From positions 1,984,001-2,048,000 of the forward strand of contig JAXLVA010000001.1 of assembly GCA_046329235.1 (NCBI GenBank): DNA of 64,000 nucleotides, read 5' to 3'. Below the pieces are notes generated by a model that was not told where the DNA came from, did not search any database, and was given only the letters and a program-made list of their open reading frames with translations. A program made the translations under genes and the position numbers. Shown here piece by piece: positions 44,332-53,068 of the stretch. The stretch comes from JALONH01 sp046329235 (GTDB taxonomy: Bacteria > Bacteroidota > Bacteroidia > Cytophagales > Cytophagaceae). Position 1 is the stretch's first letter. Each line of letters opens with the position of its first letter.

Positions 44332-46884
44332 TCAATTTATTATTTGTAGTTCATTTAATTTGTTTGTCAGTTTTTCCTTTTCGTTACTTTCATTTGTCCT
44401 AAAACGCAAAATCGGAAAATTGTATTTTTCTAATATCCTATCTTTCATTTTATCTCTATCGGCTTGCTTAGTTCCAACTTTGTGAAATTCAAAACCATCA
44501 ACTTCTATACCAAGTACAGGTTCTTTAGCAAGTGTATTGTAAATCAAAAAGTCCAAGTGAGTCAATGGATTTGATGCATATTTTGCTTCTAGTTCATCCA
44601 ATTTAGAATAATCTTTAAAGAGTAGTCTAATAGGAAAGTGCTTTAGAACGTCATATTTTAAAAACTTATCCTCTGCTAAAACTTGTTTGATTAACCCAAA
44701 CATTAAATTCTCGCTATCAAACTCTGAAATCTTTCCTGATTTGCTAATATATTTTGCTCGTTCCTCTTCGTAACCTTTATACAACAAATCAAAAATAGAG
44801 TTTAGCTCACTATGTTGAACAGAAAAATTGTTGTACTCAATATATTTTATTAAGTCAGAAATATTATTATCGCTATCATTCTCGTTACCATTAACAACTA
44901 ATATCAATTGTTCAATCGCTCTAGAAACGGCTACGTTTAAGCGATTTGGATTATCTGTAAATTCTGAAATTTCATTATCAACGGTTGAAAGAATGATAAC
45001 TTCATTTTCTCTTCCTTGAAACTTGTCAACTGTATCAGCTTTTATTGAGGTTCCTTGAAATGTTCTTTGCAATGCATTTGTTTGATTTCGATAGGGTGTA
45101 ACAATACCTAAATCCACATTTTCAAGTTTTTCTTTGGGAATGATTTCCTGTTTAATAACATCTATTTGCCGTTGATTCATTCGTTCTCTTGCATGATTTC
45201 CTTGAACTGTTTTATAAACTACAAGAGGTTGACGCTTATTTGTATATTCTGTATGAATAATAAGTTGATTGTTATAAAATTTCTTATTACAAAATTCAAT
45301 AATTTTAGGATGACAACGATAGTGTTCTCTCAAAAGAGTCTTTGAAACATTGGGGAATAATTCAAGAATAGAAGAAAGCAAACTGTGATTTGAATAACGA
45401 AATGCTTTTGGTAGTTTGTATGAATTAAAAATCAAATCAGTTTTCTCTTGCGTATTAGCATCAACCACGTTTGGTAATTGCTTGACATCGCCAACTATAA
45501 TCGCTCTTTTTGCACAAGATAAAGCAAGCGCACCTGTTGCTAAATCAACTTGTGAAGATTCATCAATGATTACATAATCGTAAGAAATTTTATCAGATAA
45601 ACTTTGTCTTAACGAGTAAGTTGTACTCATTATAACCGGATAATTTCTTATAAAATCTTCTGATTTATATCGTAGTTCTGAAATGGTATATGGTTCTCGT
45701 TGTTGTTTATTATAGCGCTTATATAATTCCGCCTTAAGAAGTCGCATTGACGTTTCTGTATACTCTTTCATCTTGTTGTCAAATGAAAAATTTCTTAAGG
45801 CGGTTTCTAATAATTCTATTCTCTCATTCAATTCTCTGATTTTAACTGAATAATATTTGGATTGACATATGAGTATCATTTCAGCTAGTGGATTAGTAAA
45901 AAAATATTTATCCTTAATTCCAAATTTCAGTCGAAAAAATAGTCTTTTAAAGAAACCGATTTTCTTTTTTCTGTTAGCAACAGTTTCAATTGTAATCCAT
46001 AAATGAAGTATTTTTTCAGCTGTAATATTTCCTTTAAACTCTACTTCATTCGCTGCATTGTCTTTACATGTTTCTTTGAAATGTTTGTATTCTGTTCTGA
46101 TATTATCAAGTTGAAGTTTCAATAAAGCTAACTCATTTTTCTTATCTAGATTTTCGGAAAGGCGAGTAACTAACGTTGTTGCTTTCTCTTTCAAAAAAAC
46201 CTTTTCATTATCTGTTAATATGAATTGTGATAAATCGGGAATTTCTTTTTGAGAATCAATGAACTCTTTTTTATTTTGGGAGTTTCCAAGAAGTGCTGCT
46301 ATAAATTCAATTCCGTTTTTTTCAAGTTTTTCATAAACATTTTTAGTTGCAGAATTATTGCTAGAAACTACGGCTACACTTTGTCCATTCAAAACAGCAT
46401 TAGCAATAATATTCAGAATGGTTTGTGTTTTTCCTGTACCAGGAGGACCCTCTATTACACTAAGTTTGTTAGAGAATGCAATATTTACTGCTTTTCTCTG
46501 ACTTAGATTAAAACCAAATGGAAAAAAATCTAGTTTTGTAATACTGCCATTTGAAATAGATAAAGTGCTGTTTAAAAATTCAGCAAGAACGCTATCTTCA
46601 CTAATTTCAGTAATGCTCTCGTAACTTCTAGCAAGAATATTATTGCCTTCTTCTGTTTTTATTCCAACGGTGTCTGCTATTTCTTTTAGGTAATTGAAAA
46701 CGTTAAATGCATTATCGTTGCTTACGGCCGTTTTTACGATTCTTGCTCTCGTTCTGCTATATAAAAACTCCTTGTTCCCATTTTTGAAAACGATACATAT
46801 TTTGTCTCCCTTATAAGAATACTGAGCAATTCTGTCTGTTTCATCTTTTTCGTCAATAAATATCAATTCTCTTTTAAGCGACAT
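44332..46884 (-). CDS. SF1 (UPF1/DNA2-like) helicase fused to a PD-(D/E)XK nuclease domain
   Basis: 850 residues. Helicase motifs: Walker A IEGPPGTGKTQT (145-154), Ia VAVVSSNNSATKNV, a helical insertion (about 205-400), Walker B YDYVIIDESSQVDL (about 435-447), GDVKQLP (III), LREHYRCHP (IV), VDKFQGRENEVIILS (V) and RLNVAVSRA (VI). The last 90 residues resemble a Vsr/DUF2726-like nuclease: Asp in THLDFLIYN, then GIEVDGFEFH and RDKMKDRILEKYNFPILRFRT. Helicase-nuclease fusions of this kind occur in phage-defence loci; a DNA- or RNA-processing defence role is inferred. It is the left-most cargo gene of the island. Confidence 0.88.
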   Translation of the reverse strand: MSLKRELIFIDEKDETDRIAQYSYKGDKICIVFKNGNKEFLYSRTRARIVKTAVSNDNAFNVFNYLKEIADTVGIKTEEGNNILARSYESITEISEDSVLAEFLNSTLSISNGSITKLDFFPFGFNLSQRKAVNIAFSNKLSVIEGPPGTGKTQTILNIIANAVLNGQSVAVVSSNNSATKNVYEKLEKNGIEFIAALLGNSQNKKEFIDSQKEIPDLSQFILTDNEKVFLKEKATTLVTRLSENLDKKNELALLKLQLDNIRTEYKHFKETCKDNAANEVEFKGNITAEKILHLWITIETVANRKKKIGFFKRLFFRLKFGIKDKYFFTNPLAEMILICQSKYYSVKIRELNERIELLETALRNFSFDNKMKEYTETSMRLLKAELYKRYNKQQREPYTISELRYKSEDFIRNYPVIMSTTYSLRQSLSDKISYDYVIIDESSQVDLATGALALSCAKRAIIVGDVKQLPNVVDANTQEKTDLIFNSYKLPKAFRYSNHSLLSSILELFPNVSKTLLREHYRCHPKIIEFCNKKFYNNQLIIHTEYTNKRQPLVVYKTVQGNHARERMNQRQIDVIKQEIIPKEKLENVDLGIVTPYRNQTNALQRTFQGTSIKADTVDKFQGRENEVIILSTVDNEISEFTDNPNRLNVAVSRAIEQLILVVNGNENDSDNNISDLIKYIEYNNFSVQHSELNSIFDLLYKGYEEERAKYISKSGKISEFDSENLMFGLIKQVLAEDKFLKYDVLKHFPIRLLFKDYSKLDELEAKYASNPLTHLDFLIYNTLAKEPVLGIEVDGFEFHKVGTKQADRDKMKDRILEKYNFPILRFRTNESNEKEKLTNKLNELQIIN

Positions 46885-46937
46885 TTCCCTATGATTTATT
46901 TTTACTTACTCCGTTTTTAATGTAATGTATAGATTGA

Positions 46938-46996
46938 GTAACGGTTGGCAGCTTGACGAATGCGGGGTTTTCGGAGCGCCAACCTGTCAAGCTACG
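46938..46996 (-). repeat. attC-like site between helicase and hypothetical gene
   Basis: A 59-bp GC-rich element. Read on the minus strand it begins shortly after the stop codon of the hypothetical gene and ends CCAACCGTTACTC, the GTTA edge that opens the next unit. It carries two inverted pairs, AGCTTGAC/GTCAAGCT and GGTTGGC/GCCAACC, arranged A-B-A'-B' rather than nested. Confidence 0.5.
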
Positions 46997-47006
46997 ATAA
47001 AGTTTA

Positions 47007-47702
47007 TTAATTGCTGAAAAGTTTCTGCCACCACTTCAGTCCCGCTTTTGGCAAGGTGCTGTTAGCAGGCGTTGTTCTTGTCCAGCCGAGTTTGTCAAAT
47101 AATAAGTCTTCATATTCCTTTTGTCCCACAATAGCTTTGATTAACTCGTCAGCATTGTTTGGGATTTTATCGCTGTCCTTTATTTCGTCTGAGTAGCGAA
47201 GTTTGTAATGATAAAGTTCAATCAAATTTATTGTTCCATTTGCCTTTTCCAAAATGGTCTTGTGCAATTTGTCTGCTTCTCCATTTTCTTGCGGTCTTAG
47301 CCAATAGACAAGATTTGAAATACCTATACGTTCGTAAATGTCGGCTTTGTTGAATTTGTCGGCAAGGTTGTCCGCAACTACCTTTACTCCAAAGGTTGTT
47401 AGGCATGGTCGCAGAAAGATTCTATTGAAACTTGGGTCTTTATGATTTATTGCAGTCTTAATTAATGGCTCAAGTAATTCTTTGTCGAAGTTGTCATATA
47501 GGTAAAGCAAGTCAGCAACAAAATACTTGTCGGCAATCTCAGTGCTGTTATTAAGCAAGTCAACTAGTTCAACAGTATGCTGTCTCGAAAGATTTGGATT
47601 GCTTTCCTTGAACTCAGTCAAAACGTTATTGTCTTGCTCGTAGTCAGGAGCAAAGTAGTCGCCTAAGATTTTATAATTTTCAAGTGTCGTTTTGATATCC
47701 AT
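47007..47702 (-). CDS. Alpha-helical hypothetical protein
   Basis: 231 residues from ATG 47702; a TTG at 47708 would add two residues. The sequence is helix after helix (ELVDLLNNSTEIADKYFVADLLYLYDNFDKELLEPLIKTAINH) with no signal or membrane segment, suggesting a HEAT/ARM-like repeat fold. Function not recognised. Its start lies only 16 bp from the 3' end of a group II intron and its stop is followed by an attC-like site, so it behaves as a one-gene cassette. Confidence 0.75.
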   Translation of the reverse strand: MDIKTTLENYKILGDYFAPDYEQDNNVLTEFKESNPNLSRQHTVELVDLLNNSTEIADKYFVADLLYLYDNFDKELLEPLIKTAINHKDPSFNRIFLRPCLTTFGVKVVADNLADKFNKADIYERIGISNLVYWLRPQENGEADKLHKTILEKANGTINLIELYHYKLRYSDEIKDSDKIPNNADELIKAIVGQKEYEDLLFDKLGWTRTTPANSTLPKAGLKWWQKLFSN

Positions 47703-47717
47703 ATACAATGCCTGCTA

Positions 47718-49269
47718 ATCGAGTCACCCAAGGGAATTTCACCCTTAGGTTCTCACAGAACCGTGCTTGAGACTCTCACCTCACACGGCTCTTCTTGTTT
47801 ATTAATCACATTTAAGTTAATAAAAAAAAACTTAAGGATGAACCAATCGCCAATGGGGAAATAAGTCAGGATGTTTCTTGTATTGTAACTGAAGCCAGGA
47901 TAGACTTCTATATTTATACAATCCCTTCTCCCACTTTACCCATTTAAGTAATCTTACATTTAGTTGATTCCACACATTCTGCATAGCGTCCAAAAGGCTT
48001 CTCTGGATGTTCTTTTAACATCCAAGCATCAAAACTTACATGTAAAAATAGGTTAGCTAGTAATGGACTAATTACACCTCCTTGCGGAGTGCCTGTTAGT
48101 CTACTTATCTCCACTTTATCCTGCTGTACTATACCTGCCTTTAACCATCTTGTAACATACAACAATACCCACTTATCTTTACAGTAATGGTGTATTGCTT
48201 TTATTAATAATTTATGGTCTATCGTATCAAAGAAATTTTCAATATCAACGTCTACCACAAAATCATGGTTAAAGCAGTTCTTACAACTCTGTTCTACTGC
48301 ATCGTGACAACTTTTGTTAGGACGATAACCATAGGAACTATCATGGAAAATAGGCTCTACTGCTTTTTCTAACTGTTTTCTGACTACTTCTTGCGCTATG
48401 CGGTCTAGGATGGTAGGGATACCTAGTATACGTTTGCCGCCATTTTTCTTCGGTATCTCTACCGATTTTACTGATTCTGGAAAGTAGGAACCCGATGTTA
48501 ATCGGTTCCATAATTTGTAGAGTTGTTTCGATACATCTTTATCTAAATCTTCCCAACTCATCCCATCTATTCCGCTTGCACCTTTATTAGTGCGTACACG
48601 TTGATAGGCTTCCCAAACCATTACTTTACTGATTGGTTGTGATTTTACTTCATAATAATCCATCATCCCATACCTATGGTTGTTTCTTACTATTGAATTC
48701 AAACAAGCTATACCCTTGGCTCCATTATCTTTCGACAACTTCTTTGCTACTACGGTATAGTCTGCCCCCTTTATCTCATCTTCATCCTTCGACGACTATT
48801 TCCTCTTTTGATTTTACAGTACGATAAAGAGTTCACTTGTTCCATATTACCGCCCATACTACAGTCTTGCCAACTTAACTCCGGATGTCAAGTAACCAGT
48901 AATTAGGTTTCTGTTACTCTTTATTTCATAAGCACAAACGTAACTGCTTATTTTCGACATCGTAATTGCCCTTACGAAGCTTCTTCATTGGTTCATTTGC
49001 ATTCAACTCTGTAGTATACACCTGCAAGAATCTCTGTTCTCGCTTTTCCTTATCGCTCATCACATAGTTATTTCTATTCTATGCAACATAAGGTGGTTTG
49101 CTAAGTTTACCTAAATACCCTCAGCGGAAGGTCTATCATCTCTATATCACTTTCCTTTGTTAGCCATTCGGTTCGCTTGAACTCTACACAAATAATTGAA
49201 AAATAATTAGGATGTCTTCCATCAGTAATACAGCATTCACATTCTGATTAAATGTGATTCAAGTCACAC
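47718..49269 (-). mobile_element. Decayed group II intron inserted in an attC-like site
   Basis: On the minus strand the element begins GTGTGACTTGAATC (49269), fitting the GUGYG 5' consensus, and ends GGGTGACTCGAT (47718), fitting the 3' AY rule. Domain V is a clear 34-nt hairpin at 47758-47791 (GAGCCGTGTGAG ... CAAGCACGGTTC), with the catalytic AGC. Domain VI follows. It carries a broken maturase gene. With these boundaries the joined exons read GGAACGT-TAGCAGGC, restoring a CGTTAGC box like the edges of the other attC-like sites. Length is 1552 nt, shorter than a typical intron with an intact ORF because of an internal deletion. The RNA may still fold but cannot make its own maturase. Confidence 0.85.
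47832..48738 (-). pseudogene. Group II intron reverse transcriptase/maturase, internally deleted and frameshifted
   Basis: The reverse-transcriptase half is readable (VWEAYQRVRTNKGASGIDG, RILGIPTILDRIAQEVVRKQLE, GVISPLLANLFLHVSFDAWM) down to FGRYA at about 47980, where the YADD active site should follow. Instead the frame jumps to a short unrelated tail ending at 47944. In the +1 frame the true C-terminus continues at once (VWNQLNVRLLKWVKWEKG ... DLFPHW, stop at 47832). The YADD motif, thumb and most of the maturase domain are therefore missing. No clear ATG opens the frame; the first codon at 48738 is TTG and the N-terminus is uncertain. Inactive. Confidence 0.85.
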
Positions 49270-49402
49270 ACGTTCCACGGCTTTGCGTTCGGGCGGGAGT
49301 TTTAGCACTCACTAGAAACGAAGCACAAATGTTGATAGAAGCACTGCACTTGATTTAACCACGTCAGCCCCCATTGCGGCAAACGGCTGTTACCAGCCGT
49401 TA
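49270..49402 (-). repeat. attC-like site split by the group II intron
   Basis: On the minus strand the stop codon TAA of the GmrSD fragment starts TAACGGCTGGTAACAGCCG, with TAACAGCCGTTTGCCGC inside, then about 80 bp, then CGAACGCAAAGCCGTGGAACGT, interrupted by the intron. The TAACAGnCGTTTGGC-type arm is shared with the sites at 52711 and 60757. Pairing of the two arms is weaker than in those copies. The first 20 bases also form their own hairpin. Confidence 0.55.
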
Positions 49403-50009
49403 TTCTTGTTCTGTCGTCACAGGTTCTTTAATTTCCATCGTGTCCATTTCGTCAAATGTTACTCCGTTTAATTTTGTTTTTAAGTCAGTCAAAATGTTGT
49501 TTACTCTGCTTTCTATGAATTGGTCTATAGCATTATCAGGTAGTGTTCCACTTCTTGCCCAATCTAAAATTTCGCTTGAAAGTAAATGTGTCGGCATAAT
49601 TGCAATGTATTCCGGCTTGTCATAGTCTTTCATATACTCAAGCGGATTTCTATTGGTTATGTCAAGGTTTGTTATTTGTGTCAAATAAGCGATGTTCATT
49701 AAACTGTCGCTTGTAATTTTGTTTTTATGCTGATTGTTTAAAACGTATTCTGAATTTGTCGGGAAAATATGATGCAAGTTTGGTTTGTCCGTTGTAAAGA
49801 AAAAATTCTGAACTAAAACGTCTCTGTCGCAATGTTCCCAGTCTTTTGGTTGAGCACTTGCATAAAGTGATAAGACAGCTCTACTCATTCTACCTTTTGA
49901 ACTGTAAGTTGCTGAACGAAGTTTTTGTTTATCAATTAAGAACCTGTCAAATTGATAAGGTTGTTTAGTTTTTTCGTTGTTTAAAAATTCGATGTGTTGA
50001 GCCAGCTGT
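49400..50009 (-). pseudogene. C-terminal part of a GmrSD-type restriction protein (DUF1524/HNH), separated by an IS
   Basis: About 200 residues open immediately left of the IS element (QLAQHIEFLNNEKTKQPYQFDRF...) and run to the stop at 49400. It holds LHHIFP, the HNH-type motif of the DUF1524 nuclease domain, and later NRNPLEYM. It is in frame with the N-terminal part at 51462-52664 once the insertion and one copy of the 5-bp duplication are removed. GmrSD-type enzymes cleave modified phage DNA. Without its own start this part is probably not translated. Confidence 0.9.
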
Positions 50010-50077
50010 TGTACTAACCCCTTAAAAGACTGGACAAGAATCTGAAAATAGATTAGTAACAGTTAAATTAGGGAAAT

Positions 50078-50389
50078 ATGACAAGAGTAAAAAGAAGTTT
50101 TAGTCCGGAAGACCGATTAAGCATTTTAAAAGAGGCGGAACGAGAAGGTTATATGGAGACTTGCCGTAAGTATAATCTATCGGCCTCGTTGTTATCCAAG
50201 TGGAAACAGCGCTATTTAAATAAAGGCGTAGAAGGTCTAAAATCATCCTATAAAAAGGTAGACCCTGAAATCAGAGCCCTTCAAGAGGAAAATGAAAGGT
50301 TGAAGCGAGTAATTGCAAGGCAAGCTTTGGAAATAGAGGTTAAATCAGAGCTTTTAAAAAAAACACCTATTCAACCCAAGAAAAAGTAG
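50078..50389 (+). CDS. IS3-family transposase OrfA
   Basis: 103 residues. A helix-turn-helix of the transposase_8 type (FSPEDRLSILKEAEREGYMETCRKYNLSASLLSKWKQRYLNKG) is followed by a leucine-zipper-like coiled coil (LQEENERLKRVIARQALEIEV). Near its end, TTTTAAAAAAAAC gives a slippery A8 tract where a -1 frameshift would create the OrfAB transposase. The orfB frame is open from that point. Confidence 0.95.
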   Translation: MTRVKRSFSPEDRLSILKEAEREGYMETCRKYNLSASLLSKWKQRYLNKGVEGLKSSYKKVDPEIRALQEENERLKRVIARQALEIEVKSELLKKTPIQPKKK

Positions 50390-50433
50390 AGCTTACTCAA
50401 CGATATAAGGGTCAGATTGCGGCAGGTACCATA

Positions 50434-51453
50434 ATGCATTGGTTACTATTATCGAAGAGTACTTATTACTATAAACCAAGTAATGGACAAAGAGGTAGGA
50501 AACCTAGTACGCATACTTCATTCAAAGGGGACTTAGTGAGTAATGATGTGGTAGTAGACAGTATACGAAGTATTATAAGTACGCCTTACAACACCTATGG
50601 GTATCAAATGGTGAGTTGTGAATTACGAGATGAAGGCTATTATATTAATCCTAAAAAGGTCTATCGGTTAATGGATGAACATAAGTTGTTATTAGGTAAA
50701 GTAATACGTAGTAAAGGAAAACGCAGTTGGGTACAGTATAGAAAAATTGAAGCCCAACAACCTATGGAATACTTATGCTTAGATATCAAGTACGTATGGG
50801 TGCAAGGTGAAGGAAGATGGTATTACTTGCTATCGATTATGGATGTATATAGTCGTAAAATCATTCATTGGATCTTTCAAAAGAGTGTTAAACAACTGGA
50901 CGTGATCAGCATGTTTCAATGGATTCATACGGTATACGATTTAAAAGGAGTTATTATTCGAAACGATAATGGTTCTCAATTCTTAGCCAACCAGGTACGC
51001 AATTACTTACAACACCTAGAAGCTAAGCAAGAGTTTACACATGTAGCTACACCGGAAGAAAACGCCTATATAGAAGCCTTTCATAGTATTTTACAAAGGG
51101 AATTAATAGATAAATACGAATTTAGCAGTTATTATGAAGCCAAAGAACATATGATAAAATATATGCAATGGTATAATTATGAACGTAAACATAAAAAATT
51201 AGGAAGAATAACTCCACATCAAAAATGGCAAACAAGTTTTTCCATTCTAACTGATAAGCAGCGCGAAAAGGTAGATGAATTAGGTATGTCAAGGCCGAAT
51301 GATACCATTAAAAATCAAAACAATAATCATTCGCTTGTTACTAGCCTTGACTTAGCTGATTCATCTACCTACTTTTGCTTAGAAGTGGGACTGGAAAAAC
51401 ACCCCTCACTACAAAACCATTTAAACAATACTGTCCAAGTTTTAGGGGGTTAG
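50434..51453 (+). CDS. IS3-family transposase OrfB (DDE integrase domain)
   Basis: 339 residues. An HTH_21-like region (STPYNTYGYQMVSCELRDEGYYINPKKVYRLM) precedes the rve catalytic core. The triad is visible: Asp in LCLDIKYVW, Asp in IRNDNGSQF and Glu in ENAYIEAFHS. The frame is -1 relative to OrfA and is open upstream to the A8 tract, supporting synthesis as an OrfAB fusion. Its stop overlaps the right inverted repeat. Confidence 0.95.
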   Translation: MHWLLLSKSTYYYKPSNGQRGRKPSTHTSFKGDLVSNDVVVDSIRSIISTPYNTYGYQMVSCELRDEGYYINPKKVYRLMDEHKLLLGKVIRSKGKRSWVQYRKIEAQQPMEYLCLDIKYVWVQGEGRWYYLLSIMDVYSRKIIHWIFQKSVKQLDVISMFQWIHTVYDLKGVIIRNDNGSQFLANQVRNYLQHLEAKQEFTHVATPEENAYIEAFHSILQRELIDKYEFSSYYEAKEHMIKYMQWYNYERKHKKLGRITPHQKWQTSFSILTDKQREKVDELGMSRPNDTIKNQNNNHSLVTSLDLADSSTYFCLEVGLEKHPSLQNHLNNTVQVLGG

Positions 51454-52664
51454 TACAGCTGTGTTGTGTTACTTAACAAGTCGTCATTATGGAACGTGTT
51501 AAACCAAAAATACTTTTTCAAAAAGTCATAATTGGGTGAATTGTTTTTGTAAAAGTATGCTGTAATTGTAAAGTAGAAATAACGAAACGGAATTAAATAA
51601 GGCGTTTTCAAATGCAAATGGTTCTCGAAAAAGTCGAATGTTTTTAGCATTGCAATTTTTGCTTCTTCCCAAACCGCTAAAATGTGTTCTGTTTTTATTT
51701 CGTTCAAATAGCGGTCTGTAATATTTCTAACTCCGCTATTTGGAACATTTTGATTTATTAAAACCGCAAGAATTTGCAAATAATCAATGTCGCTAATTTT
51801 TAAAAATTCACTGTTGTTGTGTTCTCTGAAATCGTCAATTAAATCACGTAGATAAAATCCATTGTCGGCTTGTGTAGTTGCTGTTTGTTGAACCGAAGGT
51901 TTAAATGTTTTAGCAACAACGATGTCAAATATGTTAAGCGGTTTGCCTGCTTGGTTAATGCGTTCAAATATTTGGCATACTTCCGAAACTTGTATTCCTT
52001 TTACTTCAATAAAAGAAATTCGGTAGTTGTCAAGCACTCCTTTGATTTTTGAAAGTTCGACAAGTATGGAATGATTGAAGTCCTTATTTACAAGTTCACT
52101 ATTAAAAACGCTTGTTTGAACCGTTGTAAAATTATTTTTGATGTCAATTAGTTTTACAATTAGCCCGTCATCAAATCTTTTCTTCTTTCCGATATTGGGG
52201 CGAATTTCTCCATTTCTGTCGTCAATGTCATTCCAAAAAAGAAACCTGTTGCGATAACTTTCATCATCAATTTCGTTGTCTGGTGGAATTGTCAAGTCAA
52301 CATAAAGTAAAGGGTTGAAATTCGGTCTGTTTTCAATAGTTCCGCCATACAATGAAGTAAGCAAAGAGGTCGTTCGCTGTTGTCCATCAAGTATGTATTG
52401 GTATTCAGTTCTGCTGAAATTCGTGTCAGTTATTTGGTGTCCACCAATCTGTCTATGGTTTTGAAGTTTTAAATCTGTTTTCCAAATCAGAATACTTCCT
52501 AACGGATAAAACTTGTAAATACTGTCCCAAAGTTTTTTTACGTTTTCCTGTTCCCAAACAACGTCCCGCTGAAAAGTCGGAATTTGATAATTTTTTGCTA
52601 TCAACTCGTCAAGGTAAGTCGTCAGTCCTTTGTTGGTAGGAAAAATTCTGTCAGTATAGTTCAT
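51450..52664 (-). pseudogene. N-terminal part of a GmrSD-type restriction protein (DUF262), truncated by an IS
   Basis: 404 residues, of which the last two (LY) include IS sequence. The DUF262 domain shows YQIPTFQRDVVWEQENVKKLWDSI (about 26-49) and the nucleotide-binding motif YILDGQQRTTSLL (about 90-102), then FERINQAGKPLN. DUF262 (GmrS/ParB-like) hydrolyses nucleotides and the missing C-terminal HNH part cuts DNA. Precise removal of the IS would rebuild a protein of about 600 residues. The truncated piece is translatable but lacks nuclease residues, so restriction activity is probably lost. Confidence 0.92.
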
Positions 52665-52710
52665 ATTTTATTGTTGTTCGTTAGTGTTATGTCGTCCGTT
52701 ATAATGGCTG

Positions 52711-52840
52711 GTAACGTTTTGCGGCTTGGCGTAGTGGCGGATTTTTAGCACAAAAGTTCAATCGAAGAACTGCACTTGAACCTACCACAAAACTGTCATA
52801 CGAAGCACTGCATCCGCCATTACGCCAAACCGCTGTTATA
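52711..52840 (-). repeat. attC-like long inverted repeat between GmrSD and the type I R-M unit
   Basis: 22-bp arms at 52721-52742 and 52812-52833 match at 20 of 22 positions, with a spacer of 69 bp that repeats short motifs (GAAGCACTGCA, CACAAAA). On the minus strand it runs TAACAGCGGTTTGGCG ... CGCCAAGCCGCAAAACGTTACC. The same edge motifs occur at 49270-49402 and 60757-60885. Size (about 130 bp) and layout match large attC sites; the R' box GTTACCA departs from GTTRRRY. Confidence 0.6.
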
Positions 52841-52923
52841 AGCTGGCCTTCTGTCCACCGTCCTTGCAAACCATTGTCAATACTGCGTTTCTCTGTCTTT
52901 GTCGTGTCGTGTTGTGCGGTTGC

Positions 52924-53045
52924 GTATTTTTTATTTTCAGAAGCGGAGGAGATTTTTTTTAATTCAATTTTGTCTGGGTGGGAAAGGTGGAAGCTCTTTT
53001 GCAAGCTTTGGTCTGTGCTTGGGCTTTTGCGGCTTGCAAATGTGC
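52924..53045. repeat. Interspersed repeat, copy A (left of the R-M operon)
   Basis: A 53-bp core (52993-53045) starts GCTCTTTTGCAAGC and ends GCTTGCAAATGTGC, its ends being inverted. It matches copy B (60489-60541) at 47 of 53 positions without gaps. A tail at 52924-52971 reads, on the minus strand, AAAATTGAATTAAAAAAAAT then GAAAATAAAAAATAC. No real gene is present in this stretch. Confidence 0.8.
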
Positions 53046-53068
53046 TTACACCTGTGCGATGGCTTATG

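Larger units (their letters stand above)
50010..51457 (+). mobile_element. IS3-family insertion sequence, intact
   Basis: 1448 bp bounded by imperfect inverted repeats starting TGTACTAACCCCYTAAAA and with 5'-TG...CA-3' ends. A 5-bp target duplication GCTGT flanks it (50005-50009 and 51458-51462). It contains orfA and orfB in the usual -1 relation. Both genes are complete, so the element may be active and the insertion recent. Confidence 0.95.
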
